Translations under genes and position numbers: made by a program
Part shown: positions 37,118 through 45,594 of the stretch, piece after piece
Layout of the letters: every line of letters starts with the position of its first letter
How positions within the stretch are numbered: position 1 is the first letter of the stretch
DNA from: Pseudoalteromonas phenolica
GTDB lineage: Bacteria; Pseudomonadota; Gammaproteobacteria; Enterobacterales; Alteromonadaceae
Direction of reading: 5' to 3'
DNA: 64,000 bases
NCBI RefSeq assembly: GCF_005876835.1
Contig: NZ_PPSW01000035.1
Coordinates: forward strand, 23,451-87,450
Notes under the pieces: generated by a model
The model's database searches: none
What the model saw: the letters and a program-made list of their open reading frames with translations, nothing else
What the model was told of the DNA's origin: nothing

Positions 37118-37525
37118 ATGATAAAAACAGCCAAAGCACACATGCAAGAAAACCTCAGCGTAGATATGAACCCAATGCTAGACATAGTATTTATTCTGCT
37201 CATCTTTTTTATTGTAACCGCCAGCTTTAACAAAGAAGCTGTATTAGACATCGAACGAAACAACTCACCGACATTGTCTGTCACACCTAAAGTGACTCCA
37301 CAGTTCACCATAGATGCCAACAACAAGGTGTATTTAAATAACCGCCAAGTTGAAATTGATGCAATTAATGTAAATATCGCCAAACTCGCTGCCAATGCAG
37401 ACATTACCGCTATCAGTGTTAGAGCCCATGAAAATAGCCAACACAATACACTGGTCGCAGTTTTAAATGCGATTAAAGAGCAAACTTCAGCGCCAGTTGC
37501 ACTGGGTGAAGTGTTATCAAACTAG
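37118..37525 (+). CDS. ExbD/TolR-like biopolymer transport protein, lone
   Basis: A 135-residue protein with one N-terminal membrane helix and a periplasmic domain. Seen: DMNPMLDIVFILLIFFIVTA, where the Asp at the start of the helix and the second Asp are the proton-path residues of ExbD. The periplasmic part (KVTPQFTIDANNKVYLN onward) fits the ExbD fold. The ATG at 37118 has GGAG 8 nt upstream. ExbD works with ExbB and TonB, yet no exbB or tonB is next to it: the flanks are an M16 protease behind a terminator and a convergent alcohol dehydrogenase. Confidence 0.85.
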   Translation: MIKTAKAHMQENLSVDMNPMLDIVFILLIFFIVTASFNKEAVLDIERNNSPTLSVTPKVTPQFTIDANNKVYLNNRQVEIDAINVNIAKLAANADITAISVRAHENSQHNTLVAVLNAIKEQTSAPVALGEVLSN

Positions 37526-37582
37526 TAAAAAGCTCATAATTAAAACATAGGGGGCTATACTGCCTCCTAGCTCAATGCTTTT

Positions 37583-38791
37583 CTAAAAAGCCACTTCTCT
37601 CTCACCCGCTTTTACCGCATCTAAAATTCGAATTACTTGATTAAGTTTCATCGCTTTGGGCACAGAGTAAGAGTCGTTCGCCTCTCGTAGTGCCTGTTTC
37701 GCAATCTTGAAAAAGTCTTTTTCTAAAAGGCTATCAAGAGACTTGTCTATTTGAAGTTCATCAGATAATTGATCGATTCGTTTAATAAAATTATATGCCA
37801 ACTGCTGTTCGGGCAAGTCTGAGCCCTCCCCTAAAATTGCACTTTCTATTTCGGCCAGTTGATTTAAACAATGTGGTTTATTGAATCTTAATACCCTCGG
37901 TAACACAACGGCGTTGGCTAATCCATGGGGCGTATTGTAATGCGCACTGAGCTGATGAGAGATGGCATGCACATAACCCAAGCCTTGTTTACTAAACGCA
38001 TAGCCCGCCATAAACGAGGCCAGCGCGACCATTTCGCGTGCTTCTAAATCCGTACCGTTTTTATAAGCACGAGGCAAATATTCAAGTAATAAACGAATTG
38101 CAGTTAAGGCATCACTCTGTGCATCATTAAAATGCACCCGCGCAATATATGCTTCAATGGCATGAGTCAGTGCGTCCATGCCGGTATAAGCGGTTATCGC
38201 AGGCGGTAATGAAGCGAGTAAATCAGTATCGAGTCCTGCCGCAAGTGGCACAAAATCAGGGTCTAAGAAAAACGCTTTTTGATGTGATACTGGGTCGGAG
38301 ATCACCGCGGCAACGGTTACTTCAGAACCAGTACCAGAAGTAGTTGGCACCGCAAACAAAGGCAGAGGCTTGTTCCTAACGCGCATCATGCCAATGAGTT
38401 TTTTAGGCTTGTTGCCATTGGTAAGCGTCGCCGCAACCACTTTGGCAATATCAATCGCAGAGCCCCCGCCTACAACAAATATGCCATCAGCCTGAATACT
38501 CTGAGCCAGAGTCACGCTGTTTTCGACTTCGAGCATGGTCGGATTCGGCACAACTTCATCAAAGACGGTAAACCGACAATTGGCATCTTTTAAAAGCTGC
38601 GTTAATGCAGACAGTTTACCGCTTTGCGTCATAAAGCCATCGGCAATGATCAAAGGTCGCTGTACACCACTGCTCACCATTAGCTTAGCCAGTTTAAGCA
38701 TCGCGCCACTGCCCGTTATCAAGGTGGGTTTGTTAGCAGGAAAAGCTCCCGCTAAAAACTTAATCCCCCATTTATTAATTGCAGCACGCAT
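37583..38791 (-). CDS. Iron-containing alcohol dehydrogenase
   Basis: A 402-residue group III alcohol dehydrogenase, cytosolic and NAD(P)-dependent. Seen: the nucleotide motif GGGSAIDIAK, then VPTTSGTGSEVT, the metal region TGMDALTHAIEAY with Asp/His, and GLGYVHAISHQLSAHYNTPHG with the remaining His ligands. Substrate is not determined by sequence; the family includes ethanol, butanol and lactaldehyde enzymes. It is a single gene, convergent with the exbD-like gene and divergent from dbpA. Confidence 0.9.
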   Translation of the reverse strand: MRAAINKWGIKFLAGAFPANKPTLITGSGAMLKLAKLMVSSGVQRPLIIADGFMTQSGKLSALTQLLKDANCRFTVFDEVVPNPTMLEVENSVTLAQSIQADGIFVVGGGSAIDIAKVVAATLTNGNKPKKLIGMMRVRNKPLPLFAVPTTSGTGSEVTVAAVISDPVSHQKAFFLDPDFVPLAAGLDTDLLASLPPAITAYTGMDALTHAIEAYIARVHFNDAQSDALTAIRLLLEYLPRAYKNGTDLEAREMVALASFMAGYAFSKQGLGYVHAISHQLSAHYNTPHGLANAVVLPRVLRFNKPHCLNQLAEIESAILGEGSDLPEQQLAYNFIKRIDQLSDELQIDKSLDSLLEKDFFKIAKQALREANDSYSVPKAMKLNQVIRILDAVKAGEREVAF

Positions 38792-38919
38792 AACAAAACT
38801 CCCTTGTAAAAAATATGGAATAAAATAGGTTAATTACTCAACAATAAACTAGCTAAGCCTGAGTCTCAAGCCATGCTATACTCTCGCCAATCAATTTTTG
38901 TAACTCAAAGAGCCTGACC

Positions 38920-40308
38920 TTGACGCAACAGCTATTTTCTCAAACATCCCTTTCTCGCGATTTGTTAGACAACCTAGAATCATTGGGTTATCAGCATATG
39001 ACTGACATTCAAGCGCAAACACTGCCGTTAATTTTAGCAGGCAAAGATGTGATTGGTCAGGGCAAAACAGGCTCAGGTAAAACAGCCGCGTTTTCTTTAG
39101 GTTTATTGCATAACCTCAATGTAAAACGTTTTCGTGTGCAGTCGCTGATCGTATGCCCAACGCGCGAATTAGCTGACCAAGTTGCGGTTGAAATTCGCAA
39201 GCTTGCTCGCGCTATTCACAATATCAAAGTACTTACTTTGTGCGGCGGTGCACCAATGGGCCCACAAATTGGTTCGCTTGAGCATGGCGCGCATATTGTT
39301 GTTGGCACGCCAGGACGTATTGAAGAGCATTTACGTAAAGGCCGTTTAGACTTAAGCGAAGTAAATACCTTTGTGCTAGATGAAGCCGACCGCATGCTAG
39401 AAATGGGTTTTGAAGACGCTATCGAATGCATTATTGAGCATTGCCCAACACAACGTCAGAACTTACTTTTTAGTGCAACATTCCCGCCTAAAATTGAGCA
39501 ACTGGCTAAGCATGTAATGACTGCACCAGAAAAAGTGACGGTCGAAGCAAGCCACGATCATAGCAACATCACCCAATATTTCTATGAAGTAGACAACAAC
39601 GATGTGCGCTTAGATGCCGTACAAAAGCTATTACTTGAATTTCAACCAAAGTCAGCGGTGATATTCGCTAACACCAAAGCTGAGTGCCAAGCGGTATGTG
39701 ATGAATTACAACAACTTGGGTTTGATAGTGCCGCCCTTCATGGCGACCTAGAACAAAAAGACCGTGACCGAACGCTTGTTCGCTTTGCTAATAAGAGCTT
39801 AACCATTTTAGTGGCCACCGATGTTGCTGCTCGCGGTATTGACGTTGACCATGTTGAGATGGTGATCAACTACCATATTGCCCACGACCCTGAAGTACAT
39901 GTGCACCGAGTTGGCCGTACCGGTCGCGCTGGCAACACGGGCATTGCATGTTCACTGATGAGCTATAAAGAGTCTCACAAAGTAAATGCTTTAGAAGATT
40001 ACTTAGATATCACCATTGAACCAAGCGACCTGCCAAGTGATGCCGTGTTTAACAATCCGATTACCCGTGCACCTATGGTGACACTACAAATTGATGGTGG
40101 CAAAAAAGCCAAGCTACGCCCAGGTGATATTTTAGGTGCCTTAACGGCGAATAATGCGCTTAAGGGCAGTCAAATCGGTAAAATTAAAGTGACGGCCATG
40201 GCCTCTTTTGTTGCTGTTGAACGAAAAGTTGCAGGCAAGGCCTTAAACGTGATTGGTGAAGGTAAAATGAAAGGTCGTAACTTCAGAGTGCGTAAGATCA
40301 ATCGCTAA
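38920..40308 (+). CDS. dbpA: DEAD-box RNA helicase DbpA
   Basis: ATP-dependent RNA helicase for 23S rRNA/50S assembly. The 462-residue protein shows Q-motif, motif I GKTGSGKT, PTRELA, VLDEADRML, SAT, and helicase C motifs ATDVAARGID and HRVGRTGRAG, followed by the DbpA RNA-binding domain (about 388-462) that recognises rRNA hairpin 92. The start is TTG at 38920, with AAGAG 7 nt upstream; the next in-frame ATG is 26 codons inside the conserved Q-motif region, so the TTG is needed. Confidence 0.93.
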   Translation: MTQQLFSQTSLSRDLLDNLESLGYQHMTDIQAQTLPLILAGKDVIGQGKTGSGKTAAFSLGLLHNLNVKRFRVQSLIVCPTRELADQVAVEIRKLARAIHNIKVLTLCGGAPMGPQIGSLEHGAHIVVGTPGRIEEHLRKGRLDLSEVNTFVLDEADRMLEMGFEDAIECIIEHCPTQRQNLLFSATFPPKIEQLAKHVMTAPEKVTVEASHDHSNITQYFYEVDNNDVRLDAVQKLLLEFQPKSAVIFANTKAECQAVCDELQQLGFDSAALHGDLEQKDRDRTLVRFANKSLTILVATDVAARGIDVDHVEMVINYHIAHDPEVHVHRVGRTGRAGNTGIACSLMSYKESHKVNALEDYLDITIEPSDLPSDAVFNNPITRAPMVTLQIDGGKKAKLRPGDILGALTANNALKGSQIGKIKVTAMASFVAVERKVAGKALNVIGEGKMKGRNFRVRKINR

Positions 40309-40328
40309 GTTAATCTAAAAAGATGAAA

Positions 40329-40358
40329 CAGCTACGATATGCACAAAAATCGTAGCTG
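40329..40358 (+). terminator. Hairpin after dbpA
   Basis: CAGCTACGAT / ATCGTAGCTG, perfect 10-bp stem with a 10-nt loop, 20 bp downstream of the dbpA stop. No T-run follows, so it may be a transcript-end protector or a weak terminator. Confidence 0.55.
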
Positions 40359-40486
40359 TACTGTTCAACCTCCAATCTTTACTCTTCATTGAGCAAAACA
40401 TATATAACTAAAAAGAATTAATTAGACCCAAAAGAAATATGATATATTATCACTCTTTTTTTGAATTAGATTATAAACAGAGTGTT

Positions 40487-40888
40487 ATGAATCAACTTAC
40501 ATTAGAAAACATTATTGCCAAGCGTCATTGGCTGGGATTATTTGCCATTGCGGTCAGCATCATTGCTTGGACGGTAGAATTAATGGGCGCCGTATATATT
40601 TGCCCATATTGCCGAACACAACGCACTGTTATCGGTTTGCTTGGTATTATTATGATTTTGCCATTTGTGCATCATTTTCTGACGAAATATTTAGCGTTAG
40701 TATTGGGGTTCTTTGGTGCAGTAGTCGCTGCAAATCAGCATTTTATGGGCTGGAAGAAAATTTCAGCAGGTAAATTCTCTTTCAATGAAAATATTTTTAT
40801 CGACCCTTTCTTACTTTCAGGTGGCGCGTTATTTTTCATCATTGGTTTAACTGCACTTATTTTGCATACTCAAAAGCCAAGCAGCTAA
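40487..40888 (+). CDS. DsbB-like four-helix membrane protein with a single CxxC
   Basis: A 133-residue protein with four hydrophobic helices (about 17-37, 47-64, 67-84, 108-127). At the end of helix 1 it has C39-P-Y-C42-R-T-Q-R46; the CxxC plus Arg four residues later matches the quinone-side motif of DsbB. The second periplasmic loop (about 85-107) has no cysteine, unlike DsbB, which has a second pair. The protein may transfer electrons between quinone and a thiol partner, or be a non-redox relative; this is inference. The ATG at 40487 gives this length; no DsbA-like gene is adjacent. Confidence 0.6.
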   Translation: MNQLTLENIIAKRHWLGLFAIAVSIIAWTVELMGAVYICPYCRTQRTVIGLLGIIMILPFVHHFLTKYLALVLGFFGAVVAANQHFMGWKKISAGKFSFNENIFIDPFLLSGGALFFIIGLTALILHTQKPSS

Positions 40889-40969
40889 CTGTTTGCATTG
40901 CACCGTCTCGATATTAGGCTTCTCATACTCTGAGAAGCCTTTTAAAGTTTAGCTTGTTAACTTAATAAT

Positions 40970-41470
40970 TTAATAAGCGCCGGCACTATAGATCAGTTCA
41001 TAGCTATGGCTATAAATTTCTAATATATTGCCAAACGGGTCTTCCATATAAATCATGCGATAAGGCTTTTCACCCGGATAATAGAAACGCGGTTTTTCCA
41101 TACGCTTTTTACCACCCGCAGCCACGATTTTTTCAGCCAGTTCTTCAACGTTAGGATCTTGCACACAGAAGTGGAAAATCCCAGTCTTCCAATATTCAAA
41201 ATTGTCTTCAGGGTTTTGTTGGTTTTTAAACTCAAAAAGCTCCACACCGATGCGGTCACCTGTAGACAAATGCGCGATGCGAAAACGCTCCCACCCTGCT
41301 CCAAATACGTCAGTACACATTTCGCCAATGGCACTGTCATCTTCTGTGATTTCGGTTGGTTCCATAATCAAATACCAACCTAACACCTCAGTGTAAAACT
41401 TAACGGCTTGCTCCAGATCTGGAACTGAAATACCAATATGTGAAAAGGTTCTTGGGTAAACTGAGCTCAT
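40970..41470 (-). CDS. VOC family (glyoxalase/bleomycin resistance) protein
   Basis: A 166-residue single-domain VOC protein. Seen: the first module FSHIGISVPDLEQAVKFYTEVLGW with metal-type His, VELFEF, then the second module GIFHFCVQDPNVEELAEKI and FGNILEIYSHSYEL with the C-terminal Glu. These are plausible divalent metal ligands, so it may be a dioxygenase- or epimerase-like enzyme; the substrate is unknown. AGGAG lies 7 nt before the ATG and sits in an inverted repeat. It is divergent from a LysR gene that likely regulates it. Confidence 0.85.
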   Translation of the reverse strand: MSSVYPRTFSHIGISVPDLEQAVKFYTEVLGWYLIMEPTEITEDDSAIGEMCTDVFGAGWERFRIAHLSTGDRIGVELFEFKNQQNPEDNFEYWKTGIFHFCVQDPNVEELAEKIVAAGGKKRMEKPRFYYPGEKPYRMIYMEDPFGNILEIYSHSYELIYSAGAY

Positions 41471-41477
41471 AATGTTC

Positions 41478-41494
41478 TCCTGTAAAGTACAGGA
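41478..41494. promoter_or_regulatory. Inverted repeat overlapping the VOC ribosome-binding site
   Basis: TCCTGTA-AAG-TACAGGA, perfect 7-bp arms. On the minus strand the 3' arm contains the AGGA of the ribosome-binding site for the VOC gene. It could be a regulator site for the divergent LysR protein or an RNA hairpin that hides the ribosome-binding site. Confidence 0.5.
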
Positions 41495-41562
41495 AATAGT
41501 CTACGCAATCGGCTATCATTATTTGAAATTATAAATCCTTATATTTTTAAGTAGCTCTACTA

Positions 41563-42438
41563 ATGATAAACCCAGTCTTCTTGCGTACCTTTTGCACTCT
41601 CGTCGAAACCAAGCATTTCACTAAAACCGCTGAACAGCATTTTATTACTCAGTCGGCAGTCAGCCAACACCTAAGAAAACTCGAAGACCTTTTGGATGAA
41701 GCTCTAATTCAAAAAACAGAAAAAGGCTTTGTGCTTACGCCAACCGGTGAGCAAACCTATCAAGAAGCAAGAAAAGTCGTTGCCTCCCTACAAGCCTTCA
41801 AAGAAAAAGTAACCACAGACTCAGAGCATGTTGGCGTGCTTAAGGTTATGTCACCAGGCAGCATAGGTTTACGCCTCTACCCACAACTATTAGCGCTGCA
41901 AACACAGTTTCCTGAGCTCATTATTCACTACCAGTTTGCGCCAAACAGCAGTATTATTAAGGCATTGCAGCAAGGTGACATCGATATTGGTTTAGTCACA
42001 GAACACGCAAACTCAAGCCTGCTGAACTTCGAAGAAGTAGCTCACGAGCCATTGCAGCTTGTGCTACCATCTCCGATTGATAATCTCTCTCTCGACTCTT
42101 TAAAACAACTTGGGTTTATTAACCACCCTGACGGGCATCATCATGCCAACCAACTGCTAAAAGCGAACTTTGCTGAATTCACGCATATTAAGAACATAAA
42201 AGAGCGTGGCTTTTCAAACCAAATTGGCTTGATCTTAACCCCTGTAAGCATGGGACTTGGCTTTACTGTTCTGCCTCAAAGTGCAGTGGCGAGCTTTGCA
42301 GAAACAGAAAAAATTCATATTCATGAACTCACTAAGCCAAGCATGGAACCCGTTTACCTCGTTACTCAAAACAAAAAGCACACCGCCAAACGGTTATTAT
42401 TCGTGTACAACAAAATTAAAACGTTACTGAAAAATTGA
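41563..42438 (+). CDS. LysR-family transcriptional regulator
   Basis: A 291-residue LysR regulator. The winged HTH (about 1-60) reads FLRTFCTLVETKHFTKTAEQ, then FITQSAVSQHLRKLEDLL; a periplasmic-binding-type effector domain (about 88-290) follows with LKVMSPGSIGLRLYPQLL and DIDIGLVTE. It is divergent from the VOC gene 92 bp away; regulation of that gene is the usual arrangement and is inferred here. The effector is unknown. Confidence 0.88.
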   Translation: MINPVFLRTFCTLVETKHFTKTAEQHFITQSAVSQHLRKLEDLLDEALIQKTEKGFVLTPTGEQTYQEARKVVASLQAFKEKVTTDSEHVGVLKVMSPGSIGLRLYPQLLALQTQFPELIIHYQFAPNSSIIKALQQGDIDIGLVTEHANSSLLNFEEVAHEPLQLVLPSPIDNLSLDSLKQLGFINHPDGHHHANQLLKANFAEFTHIKNIKERGFSNQIGLILTPVSMGLGFTVLPQSAVASFAETEKIHIHELTKPSMEPVYLVTQNKKHTAKRLLFVYNKIKTLLKN

Positions 42439-42557
42439 CGTGCTTTGTAACAAATATTGGCTTTTAATTTTAGGTTGCTTCTCTTAATCTGGGTACAGAC
42501 ATACTCAAACTACATCAACCTTAGAGGTAGTTTTGGTAACAGTGAAGGAGACAAAGT

Positions 42558-43277
42558 ATGAAAGACTTGCAAAAACTCGTTGGTAGCCTCAACAAATCAG
42601 GTGCACTAAGTGGCTTTTTAGGAGGCGTCGCTGGCGGCGGTTTAACTAGCTTAGTCAGCAGTAAGAAAAGTAAAAAAACCGGAAAAAAAGCCGTTAAATA
42701 TGGTGCACTTGCTGCTGTAGGCGGTCTTGCTTGGAAAGCTTATAAAGAATATTCAGAGCAAAATAAAGCTGCGCAACAGCAAGCAGATAGCCGCGCTTAC
42801 GATAATGCCATGAATAAACGCAGTCACAACCAAGCACGCCAAGAGCATGCTCCGCAAGGTCGTACTTTTGACTTCACGCCAGCTTATATGCCGGAGCAAA
42901 GCTTTGAACAAGTGGTTGAGGATGAGTCGGGCTCAGGCCAATTAATTATTATGCGCGCCATGATAGCCGCGGCTTATGCTGATGGTCACATTGATGAAAC
43001 TGAGCGTCAGAAAATCTTTGCACAAGTTGAAACCATGGAGCTGACCGTTAACGAAAAAGCCATGTTATTTGATGAGTTAAGAAAACCTATGACGCTCTCT
43101 GAGTTAGTGCAATCAGTGCCTGATGCACAAACAGGTATTGAGGTTTATGCCGCGAGTGTCAGTGCCATTGATTTAAACCAGCCTATCTCAAGGCAATACC
43201 TTGAAGCGCTCGCCAATCAACTTTGTCTACCAAGAGAGCTGGTGCAATCTATCCATCATCAGTTAACTGTATACTAG
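42558..43277 (+). CDS. DUF533 / YebE-like inner membrane protein
   Basis: A 239-residue protein with an N-terminal glycine-rich hydrophobic region (about 16-60, SGFLGGVAGGGLTS and YGALAAVGGLAWKAY) and a C-terminal TerB-like helical domain (about 128-235: MRAMIAAAYADGHIDETERQ). This layout is that of E. coli YebE (DUF533), an envelope-stress-induced protein of unknown function. Ribosome-binding site GGAG lies upstream of the ATG. It is followed by a strong terminator. Confidence 0.85.
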   Translation: MKDLQKLVGSLNKSGALSGFLGGVAGGGLTSLVSSKKSKKTGKKAVKYGALAAVGGLAWKAYKEYSEQNKAAQQQADSRAYDNAMNKRSHNQARQEHAPQGRTFDFTPAYMPEQSFEQVVEDESGSGQLIIMRAMIAAAYADGHIDETERQKIFAQVETMELTVNEKAMLFDELRKPMTLSELVQSVPDAQTGIEVYAASVSAIDLNQPISRQYLEALANQLCLPRELVQSIHHQLTVY

Positions 43278-43284
43278 TTTGAAT

Positions 43285-43306
43285 AAAAGCGAGTTCGCTC
43301 GCTTTT
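43285..43306. terminator. Bidirectional terminator with UUCG loop
   Basis: AAAAGCGAG / CTCGCTTTT, perfect 9-bp stem closed by the very stable TTCG tetraloop, between the convergent yebE-like and LysR genes. Confidence 0.9.
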
Positions 43307-43317
43307 AACCTCTCGCA

Positions 43318-44247
43318 CTAGGCTAGAACTTTTTCTAACACACTGCGTAACCAACGACTCTTGTCATCCTGACTTTTCACCTCAGGCCAGATCATCGCAA
43401 TATCAAAATCAGCGACTGCTATCGGCGGCTCTAACATCGACAACCCAGCTTGCTCGGTGGCCAAAACAGCCATTTTTTTCGGCACAATCGCTATCAAGGC
43501 GCGTCCTTTTAGCAGTGTTTGAACGGTTAAAAAATTGCGACTTGCCACAGTGACTTGCCGTGATAAACCATGCTCTGCCAAAGTTTTATCAATTTGTGTT
43601 GCTAGTTTGCCATCTGGACTCACTAAAGCATGCTCAACCTTTGCAAATGACTGCAAACTTAATTGACCATCGGCTGAGAAAATAGATGAATCTAAAGCCA
43701 AGAAATCAACCAAGCACACATGCTGTTCAGTGTATAAATGCTGACTGCTAAAACCATCAGCCAAAAGCGGCATACTTCCGATAATGATGTCGAGCTTTTC
43801 TTGCTCACAGATTTGCTCATAGTTACTGCGATTCACATTTATCAAGCTGATCTGAGTATTGGGAGCTTGCGCTCGAATAGCATCATAGATCGCTGGCGCA
43901 AATATCAGTTCGGCGTAATCGGTTAACCCTATTCGACACACACCTTGATAATGGCTGGGAGAAAAAGGCTCACTTTGCAAAATCTGCCCTGAAACTGTGT
44001 CGAGCAACACGCTGATTTTAGGGGCTATCTGATGTGCGCGCTCAGTTGGGCACATTTGATGCCCTTTTCTTTCGAATAATACATCACCTAAAAGCTGCCT
44101 TAATCGAGCAAGGCTATGACTCATTGCCGATTGGCTCACACAGGCATGCTCTGCAGCAATACTGACGCTACGATGGCGATACAGATACGAAAATGCCACC
44201 AGCAGATTTAGATCAATATGTCGCCACTGCAATTCTTCTTTACCCAT
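43318..44247 (-). CDS. LysR-family transcriptional regulator
   Basis: A 309-residue LysR regulator with HTH at about 10-66 (LNLLVAFSYLYRHRSVSIAA, then CVSQSAMSHSLARLRQLLGD) and an effector domain after residue 95. The HTH and the CPTERAHQIAP segment resemble the NodD/SyrM-like subgroup. It is divergent from the chrA-type gene 128 bp away, so control of that transporter is inferred. The effector is unknown. Confidence 0.88.
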   Translation of the reverse strand: MGKEELQWRHIDLNLLVAFSYLYRHRSVSIAAEHACVSQSAMSHSLARLRQLLGDVLFERKGHQMCPTERAHQIAPKISVLLDTVSGQILQSEPFSPSHYQGVCRIGLTDYAELIFAPAIYDAIRAQAPNTQISLINVNRSNYEQICEQEKLDIIIGSMPLLADGFSSQHLYTEQHVCLVDFLALDSSIFSADGQLSLQSFAKVEHALVSPDGKLATQIDKTLAEHGLSRQVTVASRNFLTVQTLLKGRALIAIVPKKMAVLATEQAGLSMLEPPIAVADFDIAMIWPEVKSQDDKSRWLRSVLEKVLA

Positions 44248-44375
44248 TCATTTCTCCAGCCCTGCAAATCCTGAATTATTCATAGTTAGCATAAATATTA
44301 TTAATTTGAATCATGCTAAGTGAATTTTTACACTATGGGCATATTTATAACAACCTCATATTTTGCGTCTTGCGT

Positions 44376-45530
44376 ATGCTTTCTATTTTTAAAACTTTTT
44401 TCTGGCTTGGCTGGATAAGCTTTGGCGGGCCAGCCGCTCACATCGGCTACTTTAGAAAAACCTTTGTCGAGAAGATGAAGTGGCTTGATGATAATGAATA
44501 TGCACAAATCGTTGCGCTCAGTCAGTTTTTACCCGGCCCGGGCTCTAGCCAAGTCGGATTTGCACTGGGTTATAAACGCGGCGGCCTGTTAGGGGCGTGT
44601 GCGGCATTTTTAGGTTTTACTCTACCATCCATTCTGATCATGATAGGTTTAGCCTTACTTTCAAGCCAAGTCATGGATACCAGTGCTTTTCAAAATGTGG
44701 TGCATGGCTTAAAGCTGCTGGCCGTGGTGGTGGTTGCCGATGCCGCTTGGGGTATGTATAAAAACTTCTGTAAAAACACGCTATCGGTAAGCTTGTGCTT
44801 GCTCACGGCAATCGCGCTATTGGTCATGCCAAGCATTATGATGCAAATCACCGTATTAGTTTTTGCAGCTATCGTGGGCACACTGTTTTTACAATCAGAA
44901 AAAAGCCACTCAAATGTCTCAAATTCAAGCCCTTTCAAGCCGAATCTAGTCCCGCTGATTTTATTTATCGGATTATTGCTAGGGTTACCATTTGCAGCAC
45001 ACCTTGCGCCAGAGTTAGGCTTATTTAATGATTTTTATCAGGCAGGCAGCTTGGTATTTGGCGGAGGCCATGTGGTACTACCGCTACTGCAAAATATCGT
45101 CGGAGATCAGCTCAGCCAAGATGCATTTTTAACTGGCTACGCGGCCGCACAAGCGGTGCCTGGACCTATGTTCACCTTCGCCACTTACATTGGCTATGAA
45201 CTACTACCAGGCAACCCAATTGCAGGCGCGCTCATTGCCACAGCGGCGGTGTTCCTTCCAGGCTTTTTACTATTATTAGCGGTATTAAAGAACTGGCAAC
45301 AGCTGGCGCAAAAACCAAAGGTTGCGGGCGCTTTAACAGGCGTTAACGCTGCCGTCGTAGGTCTACTTGCTGCGGCGCTATATCAACCTGTATTTATTAG
45401 TGCAGTACTACAGCCACTTGATATTGCCTTAGTATTAGTGGGTTTTTACTTAATGAAACAGCTTAAACTGCCCATTATCTGGATGGTTGTTTTCTTTATG
45501 TTGGCGGGCTTTGCAACTGCCCTTGTTTGA
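44376..45530 (+). CDS. chrA: Chromate transporter, ChrA (CHR) family
   Basis: Inner membrane protein of about 384 residues, two repeats of the CHR domain. Seen: FKTFFWLGWISFGGPAAHIG at the start of repeat 1, SQFLPGPGSSQVGFALGY, and in repeat 2 AGSLVFGGGHVVLPLLQ and AAQAVPGPMFTFATYIGY. ChrA exports chromate using the proton gradient, although distant members may carry other oxyanions. The start is uncertain: ATG at 44376 gives the usual N-terminus, ATG at 44313 would add 21 residues; neither has a clear ribosome-binding site. Divergent from the LysR gene. Confidence 0.9.
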   Translation: MLSIFKTFFWLGWISFGGPAAHIGYFRKTFVEKMKWLDDNEYAQIVALSQFLPGPGSSQVGFALGYKRGGLLGACAAFLGFTLPSILIMIGLALLSSQVMDTSAFQNVVHGLKLLAVVVVADAAWGMYKNFCKNTLSVSLCLLTAIALLVMPSIMMQITVLVFAAIVGTLFLQSEKSHSNVSNSSPFKPNLVPLILFIGLLLGLPFAAHLAPELGLFNDFYQAGSLVFGGGHVVLPLLQNIVGDQLSQDAFLTGYAAAQAVPGPMFTFATYIGYELLPGNPIAGALIATAAVFLPGFLLLLAVLKNWQQLAQKPKVAGALTGVNAAVVGLLAAALYQPVFISAVLQPLDIALVLVGFYLMKQLKLPIIWMVVFFMLAGFATALV

Positions 45531-45561
45531 GAAAAAGCTGAGAAATAACGAGTTTTAACTT

Positions 45562-45594
45562 AAAAAACGCGCTGATCACTTCAGCGCGTTTTTT
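45562..45594. terminator. Bidirectional terminator overlapping the sigma-factor stop
   Basis: AAAAAACGCGCTGA / TCAGCGCGTTTTTT, perfect 14-bp stem, loop of 5. The last six codons of the leftward sigma-factor gene (stop 45576-45578) lie inside it. The A- and T-runs allow use in both directions, serving chrA as well. Confidence 0.93.

Noticed and set aside
44286..44319. Arms TTAGCAT / ATGCTAA with a 20-nt gap before chrA
   Set aside because: Short arms and a long gap; could be a LysR site but not supportable from one sequence.
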